From Paenibacillus sp. NAIST15-1 (lineage in GTDB: Bacteria; Bacillota; Bacilli; Paenibacillales; Paenibacillaceae), in NCBI RefSeq assembly GCF_001894745.1, contig NZ_BBYF01000012.1:62001-126000 (forward strand): 64,000 bases of DNA, read 5' to 3'. The translations under genes were made by a program, and so were the position numbers. Below the pieces are notes generated by a model. The model saw only the letters and a program-made list of their open reading frames with translations, made no database searches and was not told the DNA's origin. This document shows, in pieces, positions 1 through 9,126 of the stretch. Numbering within the stretch: position 1 is the stretch's first letter; every line of letters starts with the position of its first letter.

Positions 1-901
1 TGCCAGGGAACGCTGGCATTTCAACAGTCCCGAAATCAACCTTCGCTTCCTTAAACCCGTCTAGCGGCCATACACCGCTCTCCCACATTCCGATTTTACC
101 AGCTTTGAAGATGTCGTTACCGCCAAGCTGCGTTTTTCCTCCTACGAGGACTCCGTATCCGTCCTTCACCATATTCCCGAACATTTGAACAGCCGCTACC
201 GTATCCGGCCCGTTCATAATGCCTTCAATCGTCTTGCCGTCTTCGCTGATGAAGCTGCCCCCATTACTCCAGATGAATCCTTGCAGATCATACGGGTCGT
301 TCTCAGCACGGACACCGAATCCATACTGCTTCTTCGATTTATCTGTCAGCTTCGTTGCAATATCCTTGAAGTCATCCCATGTCCAGCCATCTTTCGGATA
401 TGGGACTCCCATTGCGTCGAACACTTTCTTGTTGTAATACATAGCCCGTGTCGTGAAGCCCGCAGGCATACCATACGTCTTGCCATCTACCTTCACATAA
501 TTGAACAAGCCATCATATATATCGTCTAATTTCAGGCTTGCATCTTTCTCCGTAAAGGCATCCAGCGGCTCCAAGTTCGAATGGTATGTTGGGAAATCCC
601 ACATCAACATCACATCAGGCGGGTTGCTCGCACCGAACGATGCCGCCAGCTTCTGATCGAAGCCGTCTGCATAAGGTTCAATTTGTACTTTGACGCCTGT
701 ATGGGATTTTTCGAACGCCTTCGCGATATTTTCTTGAACCTTCAGCTTCTCTCCAGTATCCCATGTTGCAAAACGCAAAACGGTTTGTTTCCCCTTGTCT
801 TCCCCGGAGGAGGAACCTTGTTCTCCAGATCCTCCGCCACAGCCAGCAAGCATAAGTGCAAAGACCGTTAACAGAATAACCAATCTTGACGTTCTCTTCA
901 T
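1..901 (-). CDS. Sugar ABC transporter substrate-binding lipoprotein (partial, C-terminus beyond left edge)
   Basis: Family 1 extracellular solute-binding protein that would deliver a carbohydrate to membrane permeases. The N-terminus is a lipoprotein signal: basic residues, a hydrophobic stretch, then lipobox LAGC with the lipidated Cys at about residue 21, followed by a Gly/Ser-rich linker. The mature part carries the usual features of the family (a TVLRFATWD-type first strand, then NPPDVMLMWD and YGMPAGFTTRAMYYNKKVF). About 300 residues are visible and the frame is open at base 1. The ATG at 901 is preferred because a GGGGGA Shine-Dalgarno lies 9 nt upstream; an in-frame ATG at 910 abuts it. 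It lies 138 bp downstream of the YesN-type regulator and probably serves the permeases at 9949-11698. A cre-like site lies upstream at 957-970. Confidence 0.88.
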   Translation of the reverse strand, partial: MKRTSRLVILLTVFALMLAGCGGGSGEQGSSSGEDKGKQTVLRFATWDTGEKLKVQENIAKAFEKSHTGVKVQIEPYADGFDQKLAASFGASNPPDVMLMWDFPTYHSNLEPLDAFTEKDASLKLDDIYDGLFNYVKVDGKTYGMPAGFTTRAMYYNKKVFDAMGVPYPKDGWTWDDFKDIATKLTDKSKKQYGFGVRAENDPYDLQGFIWSNGGSFISEDGKTIEGIMNGPDTVAAVQMFGNMVKDGYGVLVGGKTQLGGNDIFKAGKIGMWESGVWPLDGFKEAKVDFGTVEMPAFPG

Positions 902-956
902 CTTGCTCATTCCCCCCAAATGGTTGCATCTCAAACATACCTTCACTTTAAAGACA

Positions 957-970
957 ATAAAGCGTTTTCA
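957..970. promoter_or_regulatory. cre-like (CcpA) site upstream of the sugar-binding protein
   Basis: Read on the minus strand this is TGAAAACGCTTTAT, which matches the catabolite-responsive element TGWAANCGNTNNCA except for the last two bases. It lies about 60 bp upstream of the binding-protein start, where CcpA could act. Only a motif match; no binding evidence. Confidence 0.4.
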
Positions 971-1012
971 AAACGGCGAATTGTTCCGAATATGGGGTGA
1001 TTTTGTTCGGTG

Positions 1013-1038
1013 AAAGGGCGTAATATCGTACGCCCTTC
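1013..1038 (-). terminator. Hairpin after the YesN-type regulator
   Basis: Inverted repeat AAGGGCGTA / TACGCCCTT directly after the regulator stop codon. The T tract is short, so it is a weak intrinsic terminator or an RNA processing/stability hairpin. Confidence 0.45.
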
Positions 1039-1039
1039 G

Positions 1040-2284
1040 TCATTTTTGAGCAAAATGTTCTCCCTTTTGTCCGCTTCGGTATTGACTCGGTGTCATTCCA
1101 CAGCAGCGTTTGAACCATTTGCTAACATATTTTCCATCCACCATGCCGATCCGCTCAGCGATATCCTGCAGCGTCATCGTTGTATTCAGAAGCAAATCCT
1201 GCGCTGTCTTAAGCCGCATACGGTATAAGAAGGAGACAAAATTCTCTCCAGTTACCTTCTTAAATAAAGTACTGAAATGACTTCGACTCAATCCAACTCG
1301 ATGTGCTACATCACTGACGGACCAAGGCTCACTCACATTCTCTGCTACCAAGAGCACCGATCGCATCACCGTTTCCGGCCATGAATTGACTCGCAGCTCA
1401 AATTTGCGCTCCAACTCCGCCGCTCGGTGCAGCTCCTGAACCGCCTCCAGCCAGCCGTCCATGCCCTTTAACGGGCCACGACTGCTCCAATGCAGCTGCG
1501 GACAAGATGCTTTGCTCTCTTTCAACAGCCGTTCCACCTTCAGGCGAGCTGTAGGACGATAGAAATAGAAACATCGTTCTACACCGCAGGGAATATAGGC
1601 GCACGGGCCTTCCGTTTCTTGCAGCAGCTTATCGCCAAGATACTTCCAGTACTCCCCTCCACGGTTGGATGATTTGATAGCGGCAGGGAGCGATTGCTCG
1701 GAACTGTCGAATATTTTAACCAATATAATCTCATGAGGTTCATTCAACCAATACCATTGCGTCTCCCAGCGCAGTTTCAGCTCGCCTTGGAAGTTGTTGC
1801 GGAAGCCGCATAACCAGGCATAGAACGCCGCATTCCACTGTGCATCCTCTTCGTTAGAATTTGCAGTGCGAACCGCTGGAGGAGGCTCCGAATTCCCAGC
1901 CAGCTCCTCCCCGAACTTTTGAAGATAATAATCCAGTTCCTCATCTTCGAAAGCCGTTTTCAACAAATAACCGGAAGCCCCAAGCATCATTCCCTTTTGT
2001 GCATATTCGAAATCTCGATGACAGCTCAGCAGCAAGACCCGAGTATGCGGCGACTTTTCCTTCACTCGCTTGGCGAGTTCGATTCCATCCATCTCCGGCA
2101 TCACGATATCTGTAATGACCACCTCCGGCTCATGGAGAAGGAATGCTTCCCATGCCTTCTGACCATTTGGGGCATCGGCTACGACTACCATGTTGAATCT
2201 GCTCCAATTTACCGTTGCCATCAAGCCTCTGCGAACAATGCTCTCATCATCCGCGATTAGTACTTTAATAGGGTTGTCTGTCAT
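1040..2284 (-). CDS. YesN-type response regulator with AraC HTH
   Basis: Cytosolic response regulator of 414 residues. The N-terminal receiver domain (about residues 5-120) has the acidic pocket ADDE, phospho-acceptor Asp in VVITDIVMPEMDG and the later conserved Lys region. The C-terminal 100 residues are a double helix-turn-helix of the AraC family (SDVAHRVGLSRSHFSTLFKK and DIAERIGMVDGKYVSKWFK). It pairs with the YesM-type kinase just upstream; the two genes overlap by 20 nt, so they are translationally coupled. The start at 2284 has AAAGGAGG at good spacing; a longer in-frame start at 2320 lacks one. By family it should activate the neighbouring sugar transporter genes in response to an extracellular sugar. 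Confidence 0.9.
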   Translation of the reverse strand: MTDNPIKVLIADDESIVRRGLMATVNWSRFNMVVVADAPNGQKAWEAFLLHEPEVVITDIVMPEMDGIELAKRVKEKSPHTRVLLLSCHRDFEYAQKGMMLGASGYLLKTAFEDEELDYYLQKFGEELAGNSEPPPAVRTANSNEEDAQWNAAFYAWLCGFRNNFQGELKLRWETQWYWLNEPHEIILVKIFDSSEQSLPAAIKSSNRGGEYWKYLGDKLLQETEGPCAYIPCGVERCFYFYRPTARLKVERLLKESKASCPQLHWSSRGPLKGMDGWLEAVQELHRAAELERKFELRVNSWPETVMRSVLLVAENVSEPWSVSDVAHRVGLSRSHFSTLFKKVTGENFVSFLYRMRLKTAQDLLLNTTMTLQDIAERIGMVDGKYVSKWFKRCCGMTPSQYRSGQKGEHFAQK

Positions 2285-4067
2285 CGGATTCCTCCTCCTT
2301 TTTGGGCCAGCGTATCGCAATCGTTGTACCGTTTCCTAACTGGGATTCGATGCTTAATCCATATTCGGAACCAAAGTGCAGCTTGAACTTCTGATCCACA
2401 TTGTACATCCCGAGACCATGTCTCTGATTGTGGTCTTTCGGAGCCTGCAGCAGAGAGATTCGACGCTCTTCGCTCATCCCTTTACCATTGTCCGATAAGG
2501 TTAAATACAGCTCTGACCCGGTATCTACTAGGCGGAGTGCAATTGTGCCATACCCATCCTCGAAGGCGTAGAAAAAGATATTCTCAAACAGCGGCTGCAA
2601 GCTCATACGCGGGATGACTGCTGCCAGCGCACTTGTTGCAATTTCAGACTCATATATAAATTCACCTTCATAACGAACCTGCTGGATTTGCAGAAAATGA
2701 TCAATAAGCTCCAGCTCTTTCGATATCGGTACCAGTTCACGCGTCACGTCTAAGTTGGCTTCTAACACGATCGTTAAGTGAGCGATCATTTTCCTTATAT
2801 CATCATTGCCCTGCAGCCTAGCCTTCCACTGTATGGAGTTCAACGTATTGAACAATAAATGGGGATTGATCTGATAATGAAATGCTCGCAATTCGGCTTC
2901 CTTCTTGAGCTGCTCCTTAGCCGCTATTTCCTTCACAAGCTCTTCGATCTGTCCGATCATCTTATTGAAGCTATTCGCAAGCGTCCCCAGCTCGTCCTCA
3001 TCCTGAACTTGGATTCGGGTCTTCAAGCGACCAGCTCCTGCGGAGTTCATCGATTCCTTGATCCGTTTAATCCTGCCCGTTACACGAGTGGAGAACAAGT
3101 AGGCGAGCAGAAGAGCGAGAAAGCCTGACAAGCCTAAACCAAGTAAGGTATAAAACTTGATAACACTTGATGGCTGATTAAAATATTCATAGGGCAGTCT
3201 AGCTTCTATCGTCCAATCATTTATTTTCAAGTTCTGCTTCCACACGATATCATTTTCTTGCGCAGTATAATTGCCCGGCGAGTGATAGATCGTCTGACCA
3301 CTTGCACTTTGCACCGTCACAATCGACTTCGTATCCTGTTCGAACATACGGAACAGTTCGATCAGCTTATCTGCCTTCATTTCAATAAGGATTTTGCTGT
3401 CCTGCAAGGGTCCTGCCTGATTGCGGATCGGCACAACCAAGCCAAGCAGCTTCTGATCCGGTGTATCCTTCTCATCGCGATAATGCAGTGGAGGGTAGAA
3501 TCCTGCCCAATACTCTCCTGCATGATCGGCAGGGATCCGCTTCCACCATGGCTGTTCAACCAGAACATCTACATTCAAGATGCTGTCCCCGTAATAATAG
3601 CCAGATTTCGTAATAATGAATATCCCGCGATCATGCAGCCTTTTAAGCGCTTTCAAGAAATCTTCCATGTTGTTCTTATCCTGCACTTGCGAATACGTCT
3701 TCGGAATCTCCGCATTGATGACACTCTTATATGGATTAAGCAAATATGAATAAATATAACCCGCAATCATGCTCATCTGATTTAATTCCGTATCCAGCTG
3801 ATACTGCAGCTGATTGACACTGTTCTGACCATATTTGCCGAACTGCTCTTGCAGAAGGCGTGAGGATTGTTGATAAGATAGCACACCCTGAATCATGAGC
3901 GGAAGCAGTGATGCCGCCAAGAAGAACAGCACGAGCTTCAAGCGAAGACTTCGCCTCGGATTGGGCGGCATATTGGCCATCCATTGCTGTAGCCGATGCA
4001 AGACACCCGATTGTGTCACATGGGTTAATCCAGTAAGAGTTTCACGTGGCTCTGCGATAAGAATCAT
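2265..4067 (-). CDS. YesM-type sensor histidine kinase
   Basis: Membrane sensor kinase of 600 residues. Transmembrane segments lie near residues 43-63 and 306-326 and enclose an extracellular Cache-like sensor domain. A HAMP segment follows, then the His_kinase region with INPHLLFNTL (phospho-accepting His), and an ATPase domain with DNGKGM and GLGMYNV. This layout is typical of YesM/LytS-like kinases that watch extracellular carbohydrates. The start at 4067 has only a weak purine tract (AGGGG) next to it; a later ATG in the cytoplasmic N-tail is possible. It has its own promoter at 4122-4150, separate from the upstream glycosidase gene, which ends in a terminator. Confidence 0.9.
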   Translation of the reverse strand: MILIAEPRETLTGLTHVTQSGVLHRLQQWMANMPPNPRRSLRLKLVLFFLAASLLPLMIQGVLSYQQSSRLLQEQFGKYGQNSVNQLQYQLDTELNQMSMIAGYIYSYLLNPYKSVINAEIPKTYSQVQDKNNMEDFLKALKRLHDRGIFIITKSGYYYGDSILNVDVLVEQPWWKRIPADHAGEYWAGFYPPLHYRDEKDTPDQKLLGLVVPIRNQAGPLQDSKILIEMKADKLIELFRMFEQDTKSIVTVQSASGQTIYHSPGNYTAQENDIVWKQNLKINDWTIEARLPYEYFNQPSSVIKFYTLLGLGLSGFLALLLAYLFSTRVTGRIKRIKESMNSAGAGRLKTRIQVQDEDELGTLANSFNKMIGQIEELVKEIAAKEQLKKEAELRAFHYQINPHLLFNTLNSIQWKARLQGNDDIRKMIAHLTIVLEANLDVTRELVPISKELELIDHFLQIQQVRYEGEFIYESEIATSALAAVIPRMSLQPLFENIFFYAFEDGYGTIALRLVDTGSELYLTLSDNGKGMSEERRISLLQAPKDHNQRHGLGMYNVDQKFKLHFGSEYGLSIESQLGNGTTIAIRWPKKEEESDDRQPY

Positions 4068-4121
4068 CCCCTGTTGCTTATTGGACTAGTCATGATGCTG
4101 CGAAGCGTTGATGTATCAGAA

Positions 4122-4150
4122 GTGTAACATAACCAATTTTAATCTGACAA
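4122..4150 (-). promoter_or_regulatory. SigA-type promoter for the yesM/yesN-like pair
   Basis: On the minus strand, TTGTCA (4145-4150) and TTACAC (4122-4127) are separated by 17 bp, about 55 bp upstream of the kinase start and after the terminator of the upstream gene. Confidence 0.5.
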
Positions 4151-4210
4151 TGGAGACGGAAGCACCGATTTGTCCTCATCGAGACATCGATTAGGCGGGG
4201 AGATCACAAA

Positions 4211-4255
4211 GATAACAAAACAGCTCCCTTACGCGCTAAGCGGCAGGGAGCCTGT
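4211..4255 (-). terminator. Intrinsic terminator after the GH63-like gene
   Basis: Stem ACAGGCTCCCT / AGGGAGCTGT followed by TTTTGTTATC on the minus strand. It separates the permease-SDR-GcvP-glycosidase transcript from the two-component genes. Confidence 0.8.
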
Positions 4256-4265
4256 TCCACCTCGT

Positions 4266-6020
4266 CTATTGAGCTGGCTGCATTACATATTCATTCGCTA
4301 ATATGAGGAACACACTCGACGTCCACGTAAATGCCCGATCGCGAAGTCCGCACCCTGTCTGTGCATCAAAATTCTCTGCCATGCCGCTGCGAGCAGCCAT
4401 GCGGCAGAATCGCGTCGCTGCTTCTTGTGCCACTCCCCGCTCCCCACTGCGCTGCAAACCGTCGATCAGCAGCATCATGACTGGAGCCCAGATTGGCCCA
4501 AGCCAATAGCCGTCCGGTTCATAGAACGGACTGTTCAGGCTTTCTGTGGCGAATCCATTCGGACTGAAGAACCGCTCTTCATCGGCAACTGCCTTCACAA
4601 GCGCTTTGCGCACCGATTCCGGCAGACGATCACCTAGCAAGATCGGCATAAACGGAATCAAGCTGTCTCCTTGCGCCGGCTCATGTGTGCCTGAACGAAC
4701 CGCCTTGAACTGGCCGTCATGCCAGAAATGCTCCAGCATGCGTCCGAGCAGGCTATCCGCAGCATTGAGCCATTCCTGCGCCTCGTATGGCTTGCCCAAT
4801 TGATCGGCAATCTCCGCAAGAACCTCGAATTGGATAGTTAAATAAGCAGATAAATCCGGACTCTCAATAGGTCCCACACTGCGGAAAATCGTGCTATTAT
4901 CCCAGCCGCTGTCATTGCCATGATTGTACTGGGGTATCCCGTCCCGATCGTCATCACGGCAATTCATCCACCATTTGCTCCACTGTGCAAGCGGTCCATA
5001 GATTTCACGCAAGCGATCGGCATGGCTGAACCACTCATTACGCTCCATCATCCAGCGCAGCGTCCAGCCATGGATAGGCGGCTTGCAGCAATTCCACAAG
5101 GCGTACTTGTCATTGACGAAGTCCGGAAGCTGACCAGATTCATCCTGCTTGTCGAACATGATCATGAACTGATCCCAAGCCAGCTCTGGCTGATTCGCCG
5201 CGAGCGCCATTGCATTAAAGCAATGATCCCAGCTCCAAATGTTCGTCATCCAATTTTTCGACATGTACATCGCGGGACGAGACAAATGTCCGGCCTCAGG
5301 CACCACACAGGACCATGTGATGTATGCAGCCAAGATGCGCGCCTGTTCCAACTCTTCCAAGGCAGCAGGCAGACTCTTATCGAGCCATACAGCAAATTCC
5401 TTCTCCACGCTGGCAGCAGCCTCGTCGAAGGAAACCAGCGACTCGAATGGACGAATGGATGGCGGCTCTATCCGATACTCTTCAAGCATGAGCTCTGCTT
5501 CAACTGCTTTGTCTTGGTTATCCCCACCTGGGAAGCATTCCACCACCGCATATTTGCATCTGGAACGTTCCCATGGAGCTTCGACCGTAAGCTTCCCTTG
5601 AAGCGAAGTCAACATAAAGCGCATTTCCGTAGTAAAATGATTCACCTCGTAACGTCCATCCTGACGTGGAAGCACATAATCATAAGTACCCGCAACTAAT
5701 GTCAGACGGATTCCCGCTTCGCGCACACGTATCCGCATCGCTTCCGGCTCCGACAGGCATAGTTCCGCCTTCCCTTGTCCGCCTTCTCCAATAAGGGTTA
5801 AGGAGGATGGCGCGCTATGAACTGAATAAGGTACAACCTCGCCGCCAGCTACCAGCTCTAGGCGGAATACTGCACCGCTCGTCTCGTCACCACCGCGAAC
5901 GGTGCGCAAATACAAGCCTTCCTCTCGCTTGCCATTCTGCGGCAAATGCGATACCGTCAGAAAAGATCCAAATCGGCTAAATGGAATGTGCTGAATATCA
6001 AATGTAATCATTGCCGACAT
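4266..6020 (-). CDS. GH63/trehalase-like glycoside hydrolase
   Basis: A 584-residue intracellular protein (no signal peptide) with an N-terminal beta-sandwich region (about 1-220) and an (alpha/alpha)6-barrel catalytic half. Key segments are NIWSWDHCFNAMAL, a DESGQLPDF loop, YNHGNDSGWDNSTIF and GPIWAPVMMLLIDG, which match the GH63 group that includes mannosylglycerate and glucosylglycerate hydrolases; genomes often label it amylo-alpha-1,6-glucosidase or trehalase-like. The Asp in WSWD and the acidic residues in the barrel are likely catalytic. It starts 3 nt after the GcvPB-like stop codon with AAGGAG upstream, so it is in the same operon. Hydrolysis of an imported glucoside or glyceric-acid glycoside is plausible; the substrate cannot be read from the sequence. 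Confidence 0.8.
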   Translation of the reverse strand: MSAMITFDIQHIPFSRFGSFLTVSHLPQNGKREEGLYLRTVRGGDETSGAVFRLELVAGGEVVPYSVHSAPSSLTLIGEGGQGKAELCLSEPEAMRIRVREAGIRLTLVAGTYDYVLPRQDGRYEVNHFTTEMRFMLTSLQGKLTVEAPWERSRCKYAVVECFPGGDNQDKAVEAELMLEEYRIEPPSIRPFESLVSFDEAAASVEKEFAVWLDKSLPAALEELEQARILAAYITWSCVVPEAGHLSRPAMYMSKNWMTNIWSWDHCFNAMALAANQPELAWDQFMIMFDKQDESGQLPDFVNDKYALWNCCKPPIHGWTLRWMMERNEWFSHADRLREIYGPLAQWSKWWMNCRDDDRDGIPQYNHGNDSGWDNSTIFRSVGPIESPDLSAYLTIQFEVLAEIADQLGKPYEAQEWLNAADSLLGRMLEHFWHDGQFKAVRSGTHEPAQGDSLIPFMPILLGDRLPESVRKALVKAVADEERFFSPNGFATESLNSPFYEPDGYWLGPIWAPVMMLLIDGLQRSGERGVAQEAATRFCRMAARSGMAENFDAQTGCGLRDRAFTWTSSVFLILANEYVMQPAQ

Positions 6021-6023
6021 CCT

Positions 6024-7607
6024 TTACTCCTTATCCGGCAGGCCGTTCGACTGTCCCGTCTTTTTCAAGTAAGCTCGCCATGTAATGCACCATTCAGCCG
6101 GTTCATCCAGCGATTCCTCGATATTCCGATGTACCGTGCTGTGATGTGGTGCTGACTTGACGATCTCCGGTACGCTGCGAGCTTCTTCTGCAATATGGGC
6201 TAACGCTTGAATATATTCATCCAAGTCATCCTTGGAGTATGATTCCGTTGGTTCCAAGGTGAAAGGCTGCGGTACAATATAAGGATGATGACTCGTCCAG
6301 TAATGCAAGCCGAAATCACACATTCTGCGCTGAATATCTTCGGTCGTCACTCCTGTCTCACGCGTCAGCTGCTCCCAGCTATAGCGTACCTGCTCAAGCC
6401 GTCCCCCTTTTACATAAGGAGCGCTTGCACCAGAAATCTGTAATATTTTATGGTACAAATAGTTATTGTTCAATACCGCAATTTCCGCAACATCCCGCAG
6501 CCCTCTTGCCCCCAAGCTGCGAATCCAAGCATACGCCCGCACAATCGTCTGCGCAACACCATGGAAGCTTCTTACCTTGCCAATGCTCAGCTCTTGATTC
6601 GAGCGCAGCACGAATTGATCGCCATCGCGCTCAACAATAGGGCCTGGTAAAAATGGCTTCAGCTGCTCCGTAACGCCCAGAGCCCCTGCCGCAGGGCCGC
6701 CGCACATATGAGGCGCCGCGAACGTCTTGTGCAGATTGAAGAAGCACATATCAAATCCCGCTTCCTTCGCACGAGCGATGCCAAGAAGGCCGTTCGCGTT
6801 AGCTTGGTCGTAATAGCAAATGCCTCCTGCCGCATGTACAATGTCCGTGAACTCTTTAATGCGTGAATTAAAGATCCCTGTATCTTCAGGATTCGCTACC
6901 ACGAAGCCTGCTGTTCGATTCGATACCACCTGCTTGAGCTTCTTAATATCCGGGAATCCATCCTCGTCCGGATGTAGGGTAATGATCTTATATCCCTTCA
7001 CCGCTGCGGTTGCGGCTTGAGAAGGATGAGAGAAGATCGTTGTAATAATCTCATCACGCTGCTCGCCTTCTCCATTCGCCTCATGATACGCACGTACGAT
7101 GGAGGCCATTGCGAACAATGCTTGTGTTCCGCTTCCAGGCTGGAAGGAGAAGGCGTCCATGCCCGAAATCTCACGCATCGCCTCATCCAGTCGATAGGTG
7201 ATTTCCAGCATGCCCTGTACCGTGCTTACATCCTGCAATGGATGCAGCTCCGTCAGCTGCGGATTGCGAACGAGCAGCTCATTGACGCGCGGAATGTATT
7301 TCATCGTGCAGGTTCCCTGACCGATTTCTACATTTAGATCGCTGCCGAGTGTCTCCTGCGACAAGCGCAAGTAATGGCGAAGCACCTTGGCCTGACCGAT
7401 CTCAGGCAGCTGCGGCGCTTTGGCTCGCTGCATCGAGGCCGGAATGCTTGATACGACGTCACCAACAGCTTCAACAAGCTCCTGCTCCGCTTCTGGAACG
7501 AGAACGCCGCGCTCTCCTTCTCGATGCAGTTCAAATATTACCGGTTCATCCCATTTCGCTTGATGAAATTGTCTGACTGTACGATCCTTCCGAACGATTT
7601 GTTGCAT
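6024..7607 (-). CDS. Divergent glycine dehydrogenase subunit 2-like PLP decarboxylase (GcvPB-like)
   Basis: PLP-dependent fold-type I protein of 527 residues, homologous to the C-terminal half (subunit 2) of glycine decarboxylase P-protein. The Schiff-base Lys is kept in NLHKTF (about residue 293), as are the QPGSGTQALFAMASI and GTCTMKYIPR segments. The housekeeping enzyme usually has HKTFSTPHGGGGPG; here the segment is HKTFAAPHMCGGPAAG, so the glycine-rich loop near the cofactor has changed. It lies 6 nt after the GcvPA-like gene, with GGGGGTG as ribosome binding site, and 3 nt before the glycosidase. No gcvT, gcvH or lipoamide dehydrogenase is nearby. I infer a paralogue with a different amino-acid substrate; ordinary glycine cleavage cannot be excluded. 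Confidence 0.85.
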   Translation of the reverse strand: MQQIVRKDRTVRQFHQAKWDEPVIFELHREGERGVLVPEAEQELVEAVGDVVSSIPASMQRAKAPQLPEIGQAKVLRHYLRLSQETLGSDLNVEIGQGTCTMKYIPRVNELLVRNPQLTELHPLQDVSTVQGMLEITYRLDEAMREISGMDAFSFQPGSGTQALFAMASIVRAYHEANGEGEQRDEIITTIFSHPSQAATAAVKGYKIITLHPDEDGFPDIKKLKQVVSNRTAGFVVANPEDTGIFNSRIKEFTDIVHAAGGICYYDQANANGLLGIARAKEAGFDMCFFNLHKTFAAPHMCGGPAAGALGVTEQLKPFLPGPIVERDGDQFVLRSNQELSIGKVRSFHGVAQTIVRAYAWIRSLGARGLRDVAEIAVLNNNYLYHKILQISGASAPYVKGGRLEQVRYSWEQLTRETGVTTEDIQRRMCDFGLHYWTSHHPYIVPQPFTLEPTESYSKDDLDEYIQALAHIAEEARSVPEIVKSAPHHSTVHRNIEESLDEPAEWCITWRAYLKKTGQSNGLPDKE

Positions 7608-7613
7608 CGCTTG

Positions 7614-9089
7614 TCACACCCCCTCTGCCATATTCACTGTCTCCGAAACCCCTGCTGCAGCTACTCCTGCAAGCGAACCATTTTCCTGCTCAGCATCCGC
7701 ACTCAGCACAGCTCGAAGCTCTTCCACCAGATGATCGATCTGTTCCTTCGACATGACCTCAGTGACACAGAACAACGCGCTCTGTCCAAGTTCAGGGAAC
7801 GTTCTAGACAAATCCAGACCGCCAAAGATGTTCTTGGTAAGCAAGTATTCATTGATCTCACTCACCGTCCGGCCTGTTGCGGTAAAGTCAATGACGAACT
7901 CCTTGAAGAAGGAATTTTCATAACGCAGATTTACGCCAGGCAATGCGTTCAATGCATTCGCTGCATAGCGGGATTTCTGCATAATCGTCTCGCCAACTTC
8001 GCGCATGCCATGTGGGCCAAGCAAGGCCAAATATACGCCTGCCGTAATCCCCCATAGTGCCGTCTGTGTGCCTACAGACTCCTTGCCCTGCTCGCGCTGT
8101 GCGAAGGAGGTACGTTCATAGGCAACGTCACCGAAGCCATACTCGCCTTCTACAACGGTCGGCACGATGCCGAACAAGCGGGATGGGTATTCCATGACGA
8201 ACCGCTCATCATCATGAGTTGCGATAAATCCTGACTGGCCACCTCCGTAGTTCATACGAATACCGAGCGGCTGCAAATCGCCACATACGATATCTGCGCC
8301 ATAGCCGCTTGGCGGCGTCAGTACCCCAAGTGATATCGGATCAACGCCTACTACGCTGATGGACCCATATTCATGAGCTAAGCGGCTAATTTCCTCGCCT
8401 TGCTGCTCAATGACACCGAAATAATTCGGATTTTCTATATAGACAGCTGCTGTCTGATCAGACAGCTTGCTCTTTAGATCGTTCAAATCCAGAAGCCCGC
8501 TATCCGACTCGGCTTGAACTGGGATAACGCGGATTTGTGGATGCAAATAATTTTCAATAATCATGCGCTTATCAGGGCAGAGAATCTCCGGCACGAGCAC
8601 CTCTGTACGCCCTGTCATTCTGGCAGCCATCCGCAGTGCGGTCGAAGCAGCCTGCGGCCAGTCGAATGTCGGTACGTTGACGACATCCATATCAACCAGT
8701 TCAGCGACAAGACTCTGGTATTCGAACAAGGCCTGGAATCGTCCATGATCCTCGTAAGGCTCTCCCGCGTAGGCTGTTACGAATTCCGATCGTTGATTGA
8801 TCTCATCGCATACAGCAGGCACGAAGTGCTGCCAGCAGCCTCCACCCAAGAAGCTGGTTGCCTGCGAAGTACTCACATTCGCCGCAAGCAGTCGTTCAAT
8901 ATGACGCTTCAGCTCATACTCATTCAATGCTGGCGGCATCTCCATCTCTGACTGCATCCGCAAATGCTCCGGAATATCCCGATACAGCTCGTCGATATTC
9001 GCAATGCCGATCTCCTGCATCATCTGAGCTTTGACTTCTGGAACCGTGTTCGGAATATAAGGGTGCACATTCGATTGACGTTCCTTCAT
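7614..9089 (-). CDS. Divergent glycine dehydrogenase subunit 1-like protein (GcvPA-like)
   Basis: A 491-residue partner of the preceding PLP subunit. Family hallmarks are present: PNTVPEVKAQMMQEIG and DELYRDIPEHLR near the N-terminus, SFLGGGCWQHFVPA, and a fold-type I core. The active-site stretch that normally reads TAYTPYQPEISQG is TAYAGEPYEDHGR (about residues 103-116), and the usual NASMYDGATA segment is NVPTFDWPQAAS. These residues line the cofactor and substrate site in P-proteins, so specificity has probably changed. The last 30 residues are an Ala/Glu/Val-rich tail. It follows the SDR gene by 37 nt; GGGAGAG precedes the ATG. Confidence 0.85.
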   Translation of the reverse strand: MKERQSNVHPYIPNTVPEVKAQMMQEIGIANIDELYRDIPEHLRMQSEMEMPPALNEYELKRHIERLLAANVSTSQATSFLGGGCWQHFVPAVCDEINQRSEFVTAYAGEPYEDHGRFQALFEYQSLVAELVDMDVVNVPTFDWPQAASTALRMAARMTGRTEVLVPEILCPDKRMIIENYLHPQIRVIPVQAESDSGLLDLNDLKSKLSDQTAAVYIENPNYFGVIEQQGEEISRLAHEYGSISVVGVDPISLGVLTPPSGYGADIVCGDLQPLGIRMNYGGGQSGFIATHDDERFVMEYPSRLFGIVPTVVEGEYGFGDVAYERTSFAQREQGKESVGTQTALWGITAGVYLALLGPHGMREVGETIMQKSRYAANALNALPGVNLRYENSFFKEFVIDFTATGRTVSEINEYLLTKNIFGGLDLSRTFPELGQSALFCVTEVMSKEQIDHLVEELRAVLSADAEQENGSLAGVAAAGVSETVNMAEGV

Positions 9090-9126
9090 GACCTACGTTC
9101 TCTCCCTTCATAATTCGGATCAAGTG

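Noticed and set aside
678-938. 86-codon minus frame overlapping the sugar-binding protein
   Set aside because: It is out of frame with the clear lipoprotein signal and conserved binding-protein sequence on the same strand.
4920-5699. 259-codon plus-strand frame opposite the GH63-like gene
   Set aside because: Antisense shadow of a conserved gene with no ribosome binding site or recognisable domain.
6024-9089. GcvP-like pair as the housekeeping glycine cleavage system
   Set aside because: Signature active-site stretches differ and no gcvT, gcvH or lpd gene is nearby; treated as divergent paralogues, with the caveat stated.
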